Below are positions 1 through 7,890 of a stretch of 64,000 bases of DNA, in pieces. How positions within the stretch are numbered: position 1 is the first letter of the stretch; the number at the start of each line of letters is the position of its first letter. Under the pieces are notes generated by a model. That model was not told the origin of the DNA, searched no databases, and saw nothing but the letters and a program-made list of their open reading frames with translations. This DNA comes from Flavivirga sp. 57AJ16 (GTDB lineage: Bacteria; Bacteroidota; Bacteroidia; Flavobacteriales; Flavobacteriaceae), in the NCBI RefSeq assembly GCF_028736925.1, contig NZ_JAQZAT010000011.1, positions 62,001 through 126,000 of the forward strand, given 5' to 3'. The position numbers were made by a program, and so were the translations under genes.

Positions 1-206
1 CATAAAGAATATAAATACAACCCCTCAATTTAAGTATTCTCATTTGTTATTTTGATAATTGAATTGATAATTGCAATTAAAAACACCTATAAGTAAGTAA
101 TTTAATTTAAAATAGTAAAAAATATTCGATAAAATATACATAAGTAAAGGTAGCTGTCCTTATGCAAAAAAAACTTACAATAAAGATAACCTGATATAAA
201 TTAAAA

Positions 207-238
207 TTTGCAGGTTTATATACCGTAGAGTATATCTG
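207..238 (+). promoter_or_regulatory. Promoter with embedded TetR-type operator, upstream of tetR
   Basis: A TTTG at 207-210 and TATATCTG at 231-238 are 20 bp apart, close to the Bacteroidota -33/-7 pattern (TTTG, TAnnTTTG; one mismatch here). Between them, 218-235 reads ATATACC-GTAG-AGTATAT, a 7-4-7 inverted repeat with one mismatch. The same 7-4-7 palindrome, perfect, lies downstream of tetR at 849-870. A repressor bound here would cover the promoter, so autoregulation is the likely reading (inference). The inferred start point falls near 244, very close to the possible ATG at 243. Confidence 0.5.
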
Positions 239-267
239 TAATATGGTGCGTTCGGAAAACAAGACAA

Positions 268-834
268 TTGATAATTGAAAAGACAGCTTCTATATTTAAC
301 AAAAAAGGATATACAGGAACTTACTTATCGGATTTAACCAATGCCACAGGTTTGGCAAAAGGCAGTATTTACGGCAACTTCAAGGATAAAAATGAGGTTG
401 CTGTTGAAGCATTTAAATATAATTATAAGTTTCAGTCAGATCAAATACTTCAAAAAATCAATCAAAAAAACAAGGCAATCCATAAATTATTGATTTTCCT
501 TAATCATTACAGAACTGCTTTTAGGCCCATTTTTAATAATGGTAGTTGTGCCATACTAAATACGGCTATAGATGCAGACGACGGGAACGATTTACTAAAA
601 GATGAAGTAATAAAGACCATTTATAATTGGCATAAAACAATTGTTTCTATTTTAAAAGATGGAATAAAACAAAACGAGTTAGAAAACAATTTTTATGTTG
701 AAACCTTTTCTTATCGGATGATTGCAATGATAGAAGGCAGTATTATGTTAGCAAAGACCCTTAACAAACCGGAAATTTTATTGAAAAATATGGATTTTTT
801 AGAATCGGAAATAAATAGACTTAAATCAGAATAA
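268..834 (+). CDS. TetR/AcrR family transcriptional repressor (probable 5' frameshift)
   Basis: The N-terminal helix-turn-helix is clear: IIEKTASIFNKKGYTGT followed by LSDLTNATGLAKGSIYGNFKDK (about residues 2-42), the KGSIYGNF recognition-helix pattern of AcrR/TetR proteins. The rest is an all-helical ligand-binding domain of usual length (188 aa). The open frame begins only at a TTG (268). An ATG at 243 in another frame encodes MVRSENKT, the usual start of this subfamily, and then meets a stop. Restoring a 5-nt direct repeat (AGACA, near 260-266) would join the two as MVRSENKT-RQ-LIIEKTA. The gene is therefore either frameshifted at its 5' end or starts at TTG. Palindromes at 218-235 and 849-870 are likely its operators, implying it controls itself and the thioesterase that follows. 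Confidence 0.75.
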   Translation: MIIEKTASIFNKKGYTGTYLSDLTNATGLAKGSIYGNFKDKNEVAVEAFKYNYKFQSDQILQKINQKNKAIHKLLIFLNHYRTAFRPIFNNGSCAILNTAIDADDGNDLLKDEVIKTIYNWHKTIVSILKDGIKQNELENNFYVETFSYRMIAMIEGSIMLAKTLNKPEILLKNMDFLESEINRLKSE

Positions 835-848
835 AAAAATTTAAATAC

Positions 849-870
849 TCATATACCTACCGGTATATGA
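849..870. promoter_or_regulatory. Perfect 22-bp palindromic operator
   Basis: Nine-base arms TCATATACC and GGTATATGA are perfectly complementary around a TACC spacer. The inner ATATACC/GGTATAT arms match the operator before tetR. It lies between the tetR stop and the thioesterase ATG (884), where a TetR dimer would block transcription of the thioesterase. The ACC-4-GGT geometry resembles operators of NemR-like TetR proteins (established for that family; not tested here). Confidence 0.6.
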
Positions 871-883
871 AACTAAAAACAAT

Positions 884-1036
884 ATGAACATACTAGAACA
901 ATTAAAATCATTTGTGGGTAAAGAGTTTTTAGAATCTCAATCGCCATTTATGCGTTGGCTTAACCCTATAATAAAATCAACTGAAAAAGGACATATAGAA
1001 TTTGAATATACGGTAAGAAAAGAATTTATGATCTAG
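884..1036 (+). pseudogene. Truncated PaaI/hotdog-fold thioesterase
   Basis: The reading frame starts MNILEQLKSFVGKEF and continues through FMRWLNPIIKS and HIEFEYTVRKEFM, the N-terminal third of hotdog thioesterases encoded beside TetR repressors in flavobacteria. It stops after 50 codons at TAG 1034-1036, where a full protein has about 140-150 residues and the catalytic Asn/Asp-containing helix should follow. Sequence after about 1030 belongs to an unrelated RteC-like fragment on the other strand, so this is a truncation by rearrangement, not a point mutation. The identification rests on a short stretch. Confidence 0.6.
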
Positions 1037-1117
1037 ATAGGTGCTACCAGAACGATAGTATTTATAAAACTCTAATTCGTTATCAAAAAATGCTTTTAAT
1101 TTAACTAACTCATTTGT
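1034..1117 (-). pseudogene. Fragment of an RteC-like protein
   Basis: Read on the minus strand this gives ELVKLKAFFDNELEFYKYYR followed by SGSTYL, the recognisable 'F(Y)KYYRSGSTYLD' segment of RteC-domain proteins, which occur on Bacteroidota conjugative transposons as regulators. Only 28 codons remain. The scrap abuts the end of the thioesterase fragment on one side and the reductase remnant on the other, marking a junction left by loss of a mobile element. Confidence 0.5.
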
Positions 1118-1424
1118 ATTTGAAATTCCCCATAGGCGATAAAACTTTTATTGAATTTCCTATCTCAATATTGTCGTTTAGGTAATTTGATACTTTTCCT
1201 GCTTTTACTCTTTTTATTGTAATAGATAAATTTTGATCAGTATAAGGTTAAGAACATAGAGAATATGCTCTTCTTTCTTCTTGACCATTTATTTCTGTAA
1301 TAAGTGTTAAAAATTGACCAGATTGGTAATTAAATTTTTCTTGTGGCTATTTGAAATGAACTATAATAGCATCCGAGGTTTCTTTGGTTACACTTAGAAC
1401 TTTTAAATCTATTTTAGTATTCAT
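1112..1424 (-). pseudogene. Remnant of a ferredoxin-reductase-type FAD oxidoreductase
   Basis: From the ATG at 1422-1424 the minus strand encodes MNTKIDLKVLSVTKETSDAI, then FNYQSGQFLTL and RRAYSLCS, the FAD-binding barrel with the RxYSL motif of PaaE/Hcr-type reductases, and on to KVLSPMGNFKY. Three in-frame stops interrupt it: TAG 1347-1349, TAA 1248-1250 and TGA 1110-1112. The NAD(P)-binding and 2Fe-2S domains are missing. It follows DUF4405 by 31 bp on the same strand, so it was probably the last gene of that redox operon before decay. Confidence 0.7.
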
Positions 1425-1454
1425 AATTGTTTGTTTTTGAGGTGTTTTTCTTGT

Positions 1455-1931
1455 TTACTCCACCAATAAATCAATTACTACTTCAGGGTCAGATTCATTA
1501 TTAATCCAGATATCTTCTAATGTTTTTGAGTTTCCAATTACAATATTTTTAGTTTCTAGTCTTTTAGATGCTTCGGAATAATCAATTTCTAAAACTTTGA
1601 AAACATCAGTAATAGGGGCTTTTATGATTTTATTTATGATAATCATATCTACAGGTGGGTTCATTTTTTCTAAAACAATAAGTATTGCTGAGATTGTTAA
1701 AACTCCTAATAAAGCGGGAATAAATACTTTTTTCCCAAAATGACTTTTCAGGCCCCTCCAATTAAGTATAATGTGAAATATTGCACAAGCAACAAAAGTT
1801 ACTCCTAAATACTCATGTACTACTTCTGTATAACCATCAAAGAGGTGGAAAAACATTAATAAACCAGATATTCCAACCACAAGAAAAATTAAGGAAATAA
1901 AAGGTGTTACGTAATTTCTATTTAGTTTCAT
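1455..1931 (-). CDS. DUF4405-type membrane protein
   Basis: The protein has 158 aa. Three hydrophobic helices occupy about residues 8-28, 37-57 and 68-86, with paired histidines (HEYLGV, FHIILNWRG) typical of DUF4405, a family resembling the haem-binding helices of cytochrome b-type proteins. The polar C-terminal part (about 90-158) is predicted outside the helices. It lies downstream of the flavodoxin-fold oxidoreductase and upstream of the reductase remnant on the same strand, so a membrane redox role is plausible but inferred. No frame damage is visible here, although its downstream partner is a pseudogene. Confidence 0.7.
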   Translation of the reverse strand: MKLNRNYVTPFISLIFLVVGISGLLMFFHLFDGYTEVVHEYLGVTFVACAIFHIILNWRGLKSHFGKKVFIPALLGVLTISAILIVLEKMNPPVDMIIINKIIKAPITDVFKVLEIDYSEASKRLETKNIVIGNSKTLEDIWINNESDPEVVIDLLVE

Positions 1932-1974
1932 AGTGTGTTCTATTTTAAGTTAGAAAATTTATTTTCAAGGCTAG

Positions 1975-2529
1975 CTAACCAGTTTTTTCTTTTTTTTGAG
2001 TAGCCTGTTTTACCATATTAAAGCTTATCCATTTAACGTTTTTATATCTCATATTTTTAAAAGTTCCTTTTATCATTGCTTTTTTAATTGCATTTCCAAA
2101 AAACAACCAATAAATAATTTTGGGTGTATTCATTGTTGTTATAGTAGTTATGCTTTTTAAATTTTTAAGAAGGGGTGTCAATCCATGTCCCTTAGGATTA
2201 TGATCGTAAGCAATTCCTGGAAAAAGAGCTCTGTAAATAAACTCTTTGGTCAATGCTGACATCAATTCCCACCAAATCGAAAAAATAAAAATTAAGTGGT
2301 TGGCTTTTTCCAATCTCTGACCATAGTCAATAACATGAGGGGCAATTGGTTTTCTGTTTATAAATGCTTTTAAGTCCTGTTGAGTCATTATCGGATTAAA
2401 GCCATCTTTATCTAGATGAAAAAGGTCTATTTCGTGATTTGCTTTTTGAAGTCCTTTCATTACTGCATTTAAAATTGCATTACAGTAACTACCTTCATGA
2501 GGATGATTAAAAACAATTGCGATTCTCAT
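1975..2529 (-). CDS. NAD(P)H-dependent oxidoreductase, flavodoxin fold (C-terminus frameshifted)
   Basis: MRIAIVFNHPHEGSYCNAIL is the FMN-binding first strand and loop of the MdaB/YwrO/NQO-like quinone reductases, and IFIFSIWWELMSALTKEFIYR is the conserved WW..PA-like segment at about residues 80-100. The frame ends with QKKEKTG at 1975. Adding one base in the T8 run at 1990-1997 (an A run on the coding strand) would continue the protein as KKRKNWLASLENKFSNLK to a stop at 1940-1942, just before DUF4405. That is the expected C-terminus of the family, so a one-base deletion or sequencing error is likely. The Crp-type regulator upstream is probably its controller. Confidence 0.8.
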   Translation of the reverse strand: MRIAIVFNHPHEGSYCNAILNAVMKGLQKANHEIDLFHLDKDGFNPIMTQQDLKAFINRKPIAPHVIDYGQRLEKANHLIFIFSIWWELMSALTKEFIYRALFPGIAYDHNPKGHGLTPLLKNLKSITTITTMNTPKIIYWLFFGNAIKKAMIKGTFKNMRYKNVKWISFNMVKQATQKKEKTG

Positions 2530-2608
2530 TTTTGAACTGATTAAATTTCACAGTGCAAAATTGAGAAGCAATTAAGCCTTGGACGATAACAATTGTTAAT
2601 TAATGATG

Positions 2609-3151
2609 TTAACGTCTATTTCGAATTCTACTTAACGAAACTGATGTTATACCTAAATAAGATGCGATGTAATGCTGTGGTACACGTTTTATAATTTCAG
2701 GTTTTTTTTTAAGTAAGTTTTCATAACGTTCTTGAGGTGTTTCTATAAGGTGTGAAAGTAAAAGCTGTTGGTAATGAGCAAGACGTCTGAATAGATGCTC
2801 TTCCATTTCTTTTTTAATTGAAGGCGATTTATCTAAAATTATGTAAAAATCTTTTTGAGAAATAGTATGTATAATACATTCTTCTATACTTTCAATACTA
2901 TATAAACTTGGTTGGTTAGTTCTAAAACTTTCTATAGACGAAACACTATTTCCTTCAAAGAAAAATTGAGTTGTAATATCTTTTCCTTTGTTGTTTACCC
3001 AAGTACGTAAGCATCCCTTTTCAATAAAAAACATATTTTTTGATACCTTACCTTCTTCTAATAGGGTTGTTTTGGCTGGAATTTCAATTTGTTTAAAAAA
3101 ATGGCTTAATTTATGCCACTTGTTAGTCTTGATTTCTTTCTTTTTATTCAT
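2609..3151 (-). CDS. Crp/Fnr family transcriptional regulator
   Basis: The 180-aa protein has an N-terminal cyclic-nucleotide-binding-like barrel (about residues 15-115; VSKNMFFIEKGCLRTW, TTQFFFEGNSVSSIESF) and a short C-terminal helix-turn-helix (PQHYIASYLGITSVSLSRIR). This is the lineage common in Bacteroidota in which the effector pocket lacks clear cAMP ligands. It is the first gene of a minus-strand run with the flavodoxin-fold oxidoreductase (80 bp away) and DUF4405, and probably regulates them (inference). It ends right after SRIRNRR, which is usual for this subfamily. Confidence 0.8.
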   Translation of the reverse strand: MNKKKEIKTNKWHKLSHFFKQIEIPAKTTLLEEGKVSKNMFFIEKGCLRTWVNNKGKDITTQFFFEGNSVSSIESFRTNQPSLYSIESIEECIIHTISQKDFYIILDKSPSIKKEMEEHLFRRLAHYQQLLLSHLIETPQERYENLLKKKPEIIKRVPQHYIASYLGITSVSLSRIRNRR

Positions 3152-3240
3152 TAGACTACATTTGTTAAGGTCAAATTTATGGAATTTGATTTATACAATT
3201 ATTTATACTCACATTTTCATTCTTTTCAATTTTTGATACT

Positions 3241-4466
3241 CTAATTTTTTTTAAGTAATCCCATATCACAACTTACTTTTCTTTCAATAACTCTAGCATA
3301 AATTTGAGTGGTAGCAATTTTAGAGTGACCTAGCAACTTTGATACTGTTTCTATTGGCACACCATTACTTAAAGTTATTGTAGTGGCAAATGTGTGTCGT
3401 GCGATGTGAAAAGTTAAATTCTTTTTGATTCTGCATAAATCTGCAATTTCTTTTAAATACGAGTTGAGCTTTTGATTTGAAATATTAGGGAATAAGGTTT
3501 TCTTGGTTTTAATATGTCCTTTGTATTTCTGAATTAATTCTTCAGTAATTGGAAGCTATGGAATTTTTACTTTGTTATGTGTTTTTTGTCTATTGGTGAT
3601 TATCCATTTACCACCATCTATACCGAAAGTAATATTATCTTCGTTAAGGTTCATGACATTGATATATGACAAGCCTGTATAGCAACTAAAAACAAACCCT
3701 TAACAAGCTCCAGTCTTTCGACTTCAAATTCTTTTTCAATTATAGTTTGCAGTTCATTTTCACTCAAGAACTCTCTTTCATTTTTAATATAAGTAGGCTT
3801 GAATTTTATAAAGGGGTCTTTGTCTATCCATTCCATTTTATAAGATAATGTCACCATTTTACGAAGTCTTTGAATATGCTTCACAACCGTATTGTTTTCC
3901 ATTTGCTTTTGATGGCCCTCCGGAACATAGGAACGCAAAAACTTTTCAAAGTCAACTAAAAAACGAAATGTTAATTGAGATAAATAGATGTCTTGGATTT
4001 TCTTTTTGGTTAAGAATAGTTTGATATACTTTTGAGTCGTGAAGTAATTCTTTAAAGTCCCATAACTTAAAGACTCACTCATTTGGGTGTTGTGGTAATC
4101 TACCAATGTTAGCAAAGAGCATTCTTCGTTATCCTATCCTAGGAAACGAGCCTTTATGGATTGAGCACAGATAAACGCTTTTTCTTTAACCAATTCATCG
4201 TGAGCTTTGTAAATTCTATTTTTAACTTGGTCTAAATATCTGTTGAGTGGTCGAGATTCTTGTTTGTTACCTCTTGCTCTTCCTTTCTTGGAATCCCATT
4301 CAGACACAATTACTTTTCGTTGTAAACTGATATTTGCTCGTTTACCGTTTACTGTTATTCGAGCATAAACAGAAACTTGATTATTAATTTTACGTGAAGC
4401 GCTTACCCAAAATGATAAGCTAAAGGTGGTTTGTGATTGCATAGTTGTCGTCTTTTTATTAAACAT
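3241..4466 (-). pseudogene. Tyrosine recombinase (integrase) of a mobile element, three lesions
   Basis: Starting at 4466 the frame encodes an Arm-type DNA-binding domain (FSLSFWVSASRKINNQVSVY...), then a SAM-like core-binding domain (YHNTQMSESLSYGTLKNYFT...), then a catalytic domain with YTGLSY, HIARHTFATT, LLGHSKIATTQIYARVIERK, so the HxxR, LGH and catalytic Tyr are still readable. Three lesions break it: an in-frame TAG at 4134-4136 (ARFLG-stop-DNEE), a one-base frameshift near 3700, and a TAG at 3556-3558 (VKIP-stop-LPIT). It is related to integrases of Bacteroidota conjugative or mobilisable transposons, and starts about 200 bp from tRNA-Pro, a typical island integration setting. It should be inactive. 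Confidence 0.9.
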
Positions 4467-4603
4467 TCATCAAGACGAAAGTCAAATCAACTATTTCAAT
4501 TACAGTATTGTAAGCATCCATTCGGTTAACACTTTTTTACTTTGCTAACTATTAACCGAATTAAACTATATTAATTCAATTCTTATGATAGTCTAAAAAC
4601 CAT

Positions 4604-4637
4604 AAAACCTTGTAAATCGTATGATTTACAAGGTTTT
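4604..4637 (-). terminator. Strong hairpin downstream of tRNA-Pro
   Basis: A perfect 15-bp stem (AAAACCTTGTAAATC and its complement) surrounds a GTAT loop. It sits 25 bp beyond the 3' end of tRNA-Pro and probably ends the tRNA transcript. The T run that follows on the minus strand is short. Confidence 0.65.
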
Positions 4638-4662
4638 AGTTTCTAATGGTATTAATTTTTGT

Positions 4663-4736
4663 CGGGGTGGCAGGATTCGAACCTGCGACCTCCGCGTCCC
4701 AAACGCGGCGCGATAACCGGGCTACGCTACACCCCG
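4663..4736 (-). tRNA. tRNA-Pro (anticodon TGG)
   Basis: The minus strand gives a full cloverleaf: acceptor CGGGGTG pairing with CACCCCG, anticodon loop TTTGGGA and T-loop GGTTCGAATCC. No CCA is encoded. It lies 125 bp downstream of tRNA-Ser on the same strand and beside the dead integrase, so it is a candidate integration site. Confidence 0.95.
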
Positions 4737-4861
4737 AATTTAAATAGAATTGAACATAGATGCTTGGGAGCTCAATTCCATTTCTTAACCTTATTTCCTT
4801 GAGCGTAGTTTATGCCGCATTTGATACGGTACTACACACGAAATGGGTTATCCTAAAAATG

Positions 4862-4950
4862 CGGAGAGACAGGGATTCGAACCCTGGGTAACTATTTCTA
4901 GCTACGACGATTTAGCAAACCGCTCCTTTCGGCCACTCAGGCACCTCTCC
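4862..4950 (-). tRNA. tRNA-Ser (anticodon GCT)
   Basis: This is a minus-strand cloverleaf with acceptor GGAGAGG/TCTCTCC, anticodon loop TTGCTAA, the long variable arm typical of serine tRNAs, and T-loop GGTTCGAATCC. It is probably co-transcribed with tRNA-Pro. Confidence 0.95.
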
Positions 4951-5045
4951 AATTAAATAGTAAGAACTTTTAAATAAAATTGCGGTTGCAAATGTACTAG
5001 ATACTTAGATATAACACAACTATTTTATTTATTTTTTTATAATTT

Positions 5046-7115
5046 TTATTCTGGATATTCAATACGCAAATGATAAATATTTGCAAGCTTGTGTTTTAAC
5101 ACCTTTTTTATGGATTCAATCTCTTTAAATGTAATATTTGCATTCAAAAATTGGCCATCTTCAATTTGTTTATTGATTATATTTTCAACAAATGCATCAA
5201 TCTTTGTAGAGGTAGGTTCCTTTAAACTCTTCGAAGCCGCTTCTATACTATCGCACATCATTAGTATAGCTGTTTCCTTGCTAAACGGCTTAGGGCCAGA
5301 GTAACTAAAATCTAATTTATCAACTTCTTCAAAACCCTTTTTTTCTTGCATATAAAAGTAATAAACAACACTGGTACCATGGTGTGTACGTATAAAATCT
5401 ATAACTCTATCCGGTAAATTATTTTTTCTAGCGATCTCAATACCATTTATCACATGATTTATGATGATTCGAGCACTCTCCTTTGAGGATAATTCATCAT
5501 GTGGGTTAATTCCTGTTGATTGGTTTTCGGTAAAATAAGTAGGATTTTCCATTTTACCAATATCATGATACAAGGCTCCTACCCTCACTAACATGGCATT
5601 CGCCCTAATTTCATTTGCTGAAGCTTCAGCTAGATTTGCTACATTTAAAGAATGGTGGAATGTTCCTGGTGCTTTATCGGACAACTCTTTGAGCAGTTTT
5701 GAATTAGTATCAGATAATTCTAAAAGGGACACATCTGAAACCAAACCAAAAAGCTTTTCATAAATGTATATTAAAGGCTGTACAAACAAAGTAGCTAATC
5801 CACTCAAGATAAACCACATAAACGTTTCCCATTTGATCGTTTTCACGCTCCCTTCATGAATAACAAAAAAAGCAAAATAAGCTATAATATAAATAAGGGT
5901 TATTTGGCCTACTGAAATAAATAAATTAACTCTTTTATATAGCTCAGAAACAGTTAGTATGGTTACAATTCCTGCAATAATCTGTAGAAACATGTATTCG
6001 TAACTATTCGGTACAATAAAACCTATTAGCAATACTGTAAGTACATGTGCAAATAAGCCCAGCCTAGCATCAAAAAAAGCTTTAAACACTAAAGGCAAAA
6101 TACAAATTGGAACAATATAAATATACTGTGAGTCATAATTTACAACCAAGGTTGTAATAAATATCAATAAAGAAATATTAAAAAAAATAAAAGTGACCTT
6201 TGTATTATTTTCGAACACAGTTATTCTATACTTTCGTAAGAACAAAAGCAACATTAATAAAGCCAAAGCAACCAATAATGTATATGCAAAAAGCACCCAT
6301 ATATAATTAGACTCGCTCCAAACTTGCGATTCGTATTCAGATTGTAAAGATTTTAAAATCTGATATTTATTACCTTCAATAACTTCCCCTTTCGAAACTA
6401 TTAAAGTGCCTTTTTCAATACTCCCTCTAGCATAAACTATTTTATCAATCTCTTCTTGTAATGCTTTATCTGTAAACGACTTATCGAATATTAAGTTGGG
6501 TTCTATTAAATCAAAAAACAAAGAAGTAAAATCTGTTTTATAGCGAATTAACCCATACTTACTTAAAACATTATCAATGACTTTTGAAACAGCATCTTGC
6601 TTAACCAAATGAGAAAAGAAACCATCTTTCTTTTTAACCCTTTCATCAAGTATAACTATAGCCTTATCATTCGAAAAGTGATAGTTTTCACCTAAAACCC
6701 CAAATAAATACAGTTCTGCAATAATCATTTCTCCCGCCTTGTACAACTTATCGGATGTCGTCTTAGGAATAGAATCTGAAAACGTATTTTTAAACTGGTT
6801 TTTATATAAAGATTTTACTTTAGCCTCAATAGTATTATCTAAATCAAAATACAGTACCGAATTCTTGATCAGCACATCTTTTTCAGAAGCAATTTCTTTA
6901 TCGTTTTTTTTTATAGCAAAATCAAAAGGCGCGTATAAATTTTCCGATTGCCAAGGCTTTCCTTTTTCAAAGCTATATTTAAACTTTCCTCCTTTAGGAA
7001 ATAAATACACAATTAAAAAAGTGGTAACTATAAACAATAACCCCTTGTAAATTAAGGAGTGATTTCTATACAATTTATTTATAAAATCCTTCATCGAAAA
7101 ACTTAATGGTTTCAA
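5046..7115 (-). CDS. 7TM-HD family phosphohydrolase (PgpH/YqfF-like)
   Basis: The protein has 689 aa, in line with the family. A first transmembrane helix (about 18-42) is followed by an extracytoplasmic 7TMR-HDED-type domain (about 43-270), seven membrane helices (about 270-460) and a cytoplasmic HD domain (about 480-680). The HD domain contains HHSLNVANLAEAS and LYHDIGKMENP, the metal-binding H...HD motifs, plus HHGTSVVYYFY. Members such as Listeria PgpH hydrolyse cyclic di-AMP; that substrate is inferred from the family only. It is a single minus-strand gene between the tRNAs and a long intergenic region. Confidence 0.88.
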   Translation of the reverse strand: MKPLSFSMKDFINKLYRNHSLIYKGLLFIVTTFLIVYLFPKGGKFKYSFEKGKPWQSENLYAPFDFAIKKNDKEIASEKDVLIKNSVLYFDLDNTIEAKVKSLYKNQFKNTFSDSIPKTTSDKLYKAGEMIIAELYLFGVLGENYHFSNDKAIVILDERVKKKDGFFSHLVKQDAVSKVIDNVLSKYGLIRYKTDFTSLFFDLIEPNLIFDKSFTDKALQEEIDKIVYARGSIEKGTLIVSKGEVIEGNKYQILKSLQSEYESQVWSESNYIWVLFAYTLLVALALLMLLLFLRKYRITVFENNTKVTFIFFNISLLIFITTLVVNYDSQYIYIVPICILPLVFKAFFDARLGLFAHVLTVLLIGFIVPNSYEYMFLQIIAGIVTILTVSELYKRVNLFISVGQITLIYIIAYFAFFVIHEGSVKTIKWETFMWFILSGLATLFVQPLIYIYEKLFGLVSDVSLLELSDTNSKLLKELSDKAPGTFHHSLNVANLAEASANEIRANAMLVRVGALYHDIGKMENPTYFTENQSTGINPHDELSSKESARIIINHVINGIEIARKNNLPDRVIDFIRTHHGTSVVYYFYMQEKKGFEEVDKLDFSYSGPKPFSKETAILMMCDSIEAASKSLKEPTSTKIDAFVENIINKQIEDGQFLNANITFKEIESIKKVLKHKLANIYHLRIEYPE

Positions 7116-7890
7116 ATGTAATAAAATTATAAGCTTTCACCATTTTTATAATGAACTCATCTTGACTTTTTATTAGTCCACACTTATTGTATGGGAAAAG
7201 TTGCGGAGCCACGCATTCAAAATAAATAGTTAAACCACAGCTTTGGGGGGCAGGCGAATCGTGCATCATACCAAATGAATTTCAAAATAACCGTAATTAT
7301 TTTGAATTATTTTTAGTTCAGATAAAATAGAAAATCTAAGCATAGCATTCGCTCAATGTCATTAAGTTAAGGCCGTAATGTCAGTCTGAGCGCAGTCGAA
7401 GACCAATTGGAGTTCTAGTTTTTATTAGCATTTCGACTGCGCTCAATGTGACAAATAAAGAACAAATTTCCTTAACTTAATGACATTGATCCTAAGCTAC
7501 GGTTCTATTTTATTATGAAATATGAGCTAAAAAGAAATCGAAGATTCATGAACACCTATTTTTAAAATGAAAGATAGTGAACTAAACAAACATTATAGGT
7601 TGTTTTGATGTTTATTTGGTATTATATGCTGAACTTGCCCCTGCTGAACATGTTTCAGCATCTAGCGGGATTCAATTCAGGTTTAATACCTTTTATTTTT
7701 AACCTAAAACAAGGTGACATTTCTTAAAACAGGGCATTTTTTATCGTGAAGCATAAAAAGTCATGAAATGTAGTGAATTTTAGTCCTTTTTTATGGAATA
7801 GAAAAAGTCCAGATGAGTTCATAAATGAATCATTCATATTTCTACTAAAAAATCGTTATTTTCGCAAGTACAAATTAAAGTATTAAATTA
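7116..7890. other. Long intergenic region with nested palindrome
   Basis: There is no convincing gene in these 775 bp. They hold the nested palindrome at 7353-7489 and, near 7625-7665, pieces resembling repeat scraps elsewhere (CTGAAC/GTTCAG words). A short frame at 7075-7269 has biased composition and overlaps the start of the HD gene; it is not credible. Confidence 0.6.
7353..7489. repeat. Nested inverted repeat (palindromic element)
   Basis: Outer 20-bp arms at 7353-7372 (TCAATGTCATTAAGTTAAGG) and 7470-7489 are perfectly complementary. Inside them an imperfect pair, GTCAGTCTGAGCGCAGTCGAA and TTCGACTGCGCTCAATGTGAC (about 7380-7400 and 7432-7452), forms a second stem. The inner words are the common flavobacterial 'GAGCGCAGTCGAA' repeat type. 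The result is one long two-layer hairpin. Confidence 0.75.

Noticed and set aside
4663-4736. Second attachment site for the dead integrase
   Set aside because: No repeat of the tRNA-Pro 3' end was found elsewhere in the window, so no att pair can be claimed.
7075-7269. 64-residue minus-strand frame
   Set aside because: It overlaps the HD gene start, has no motif, and its composition is unlike neighbouring genes.
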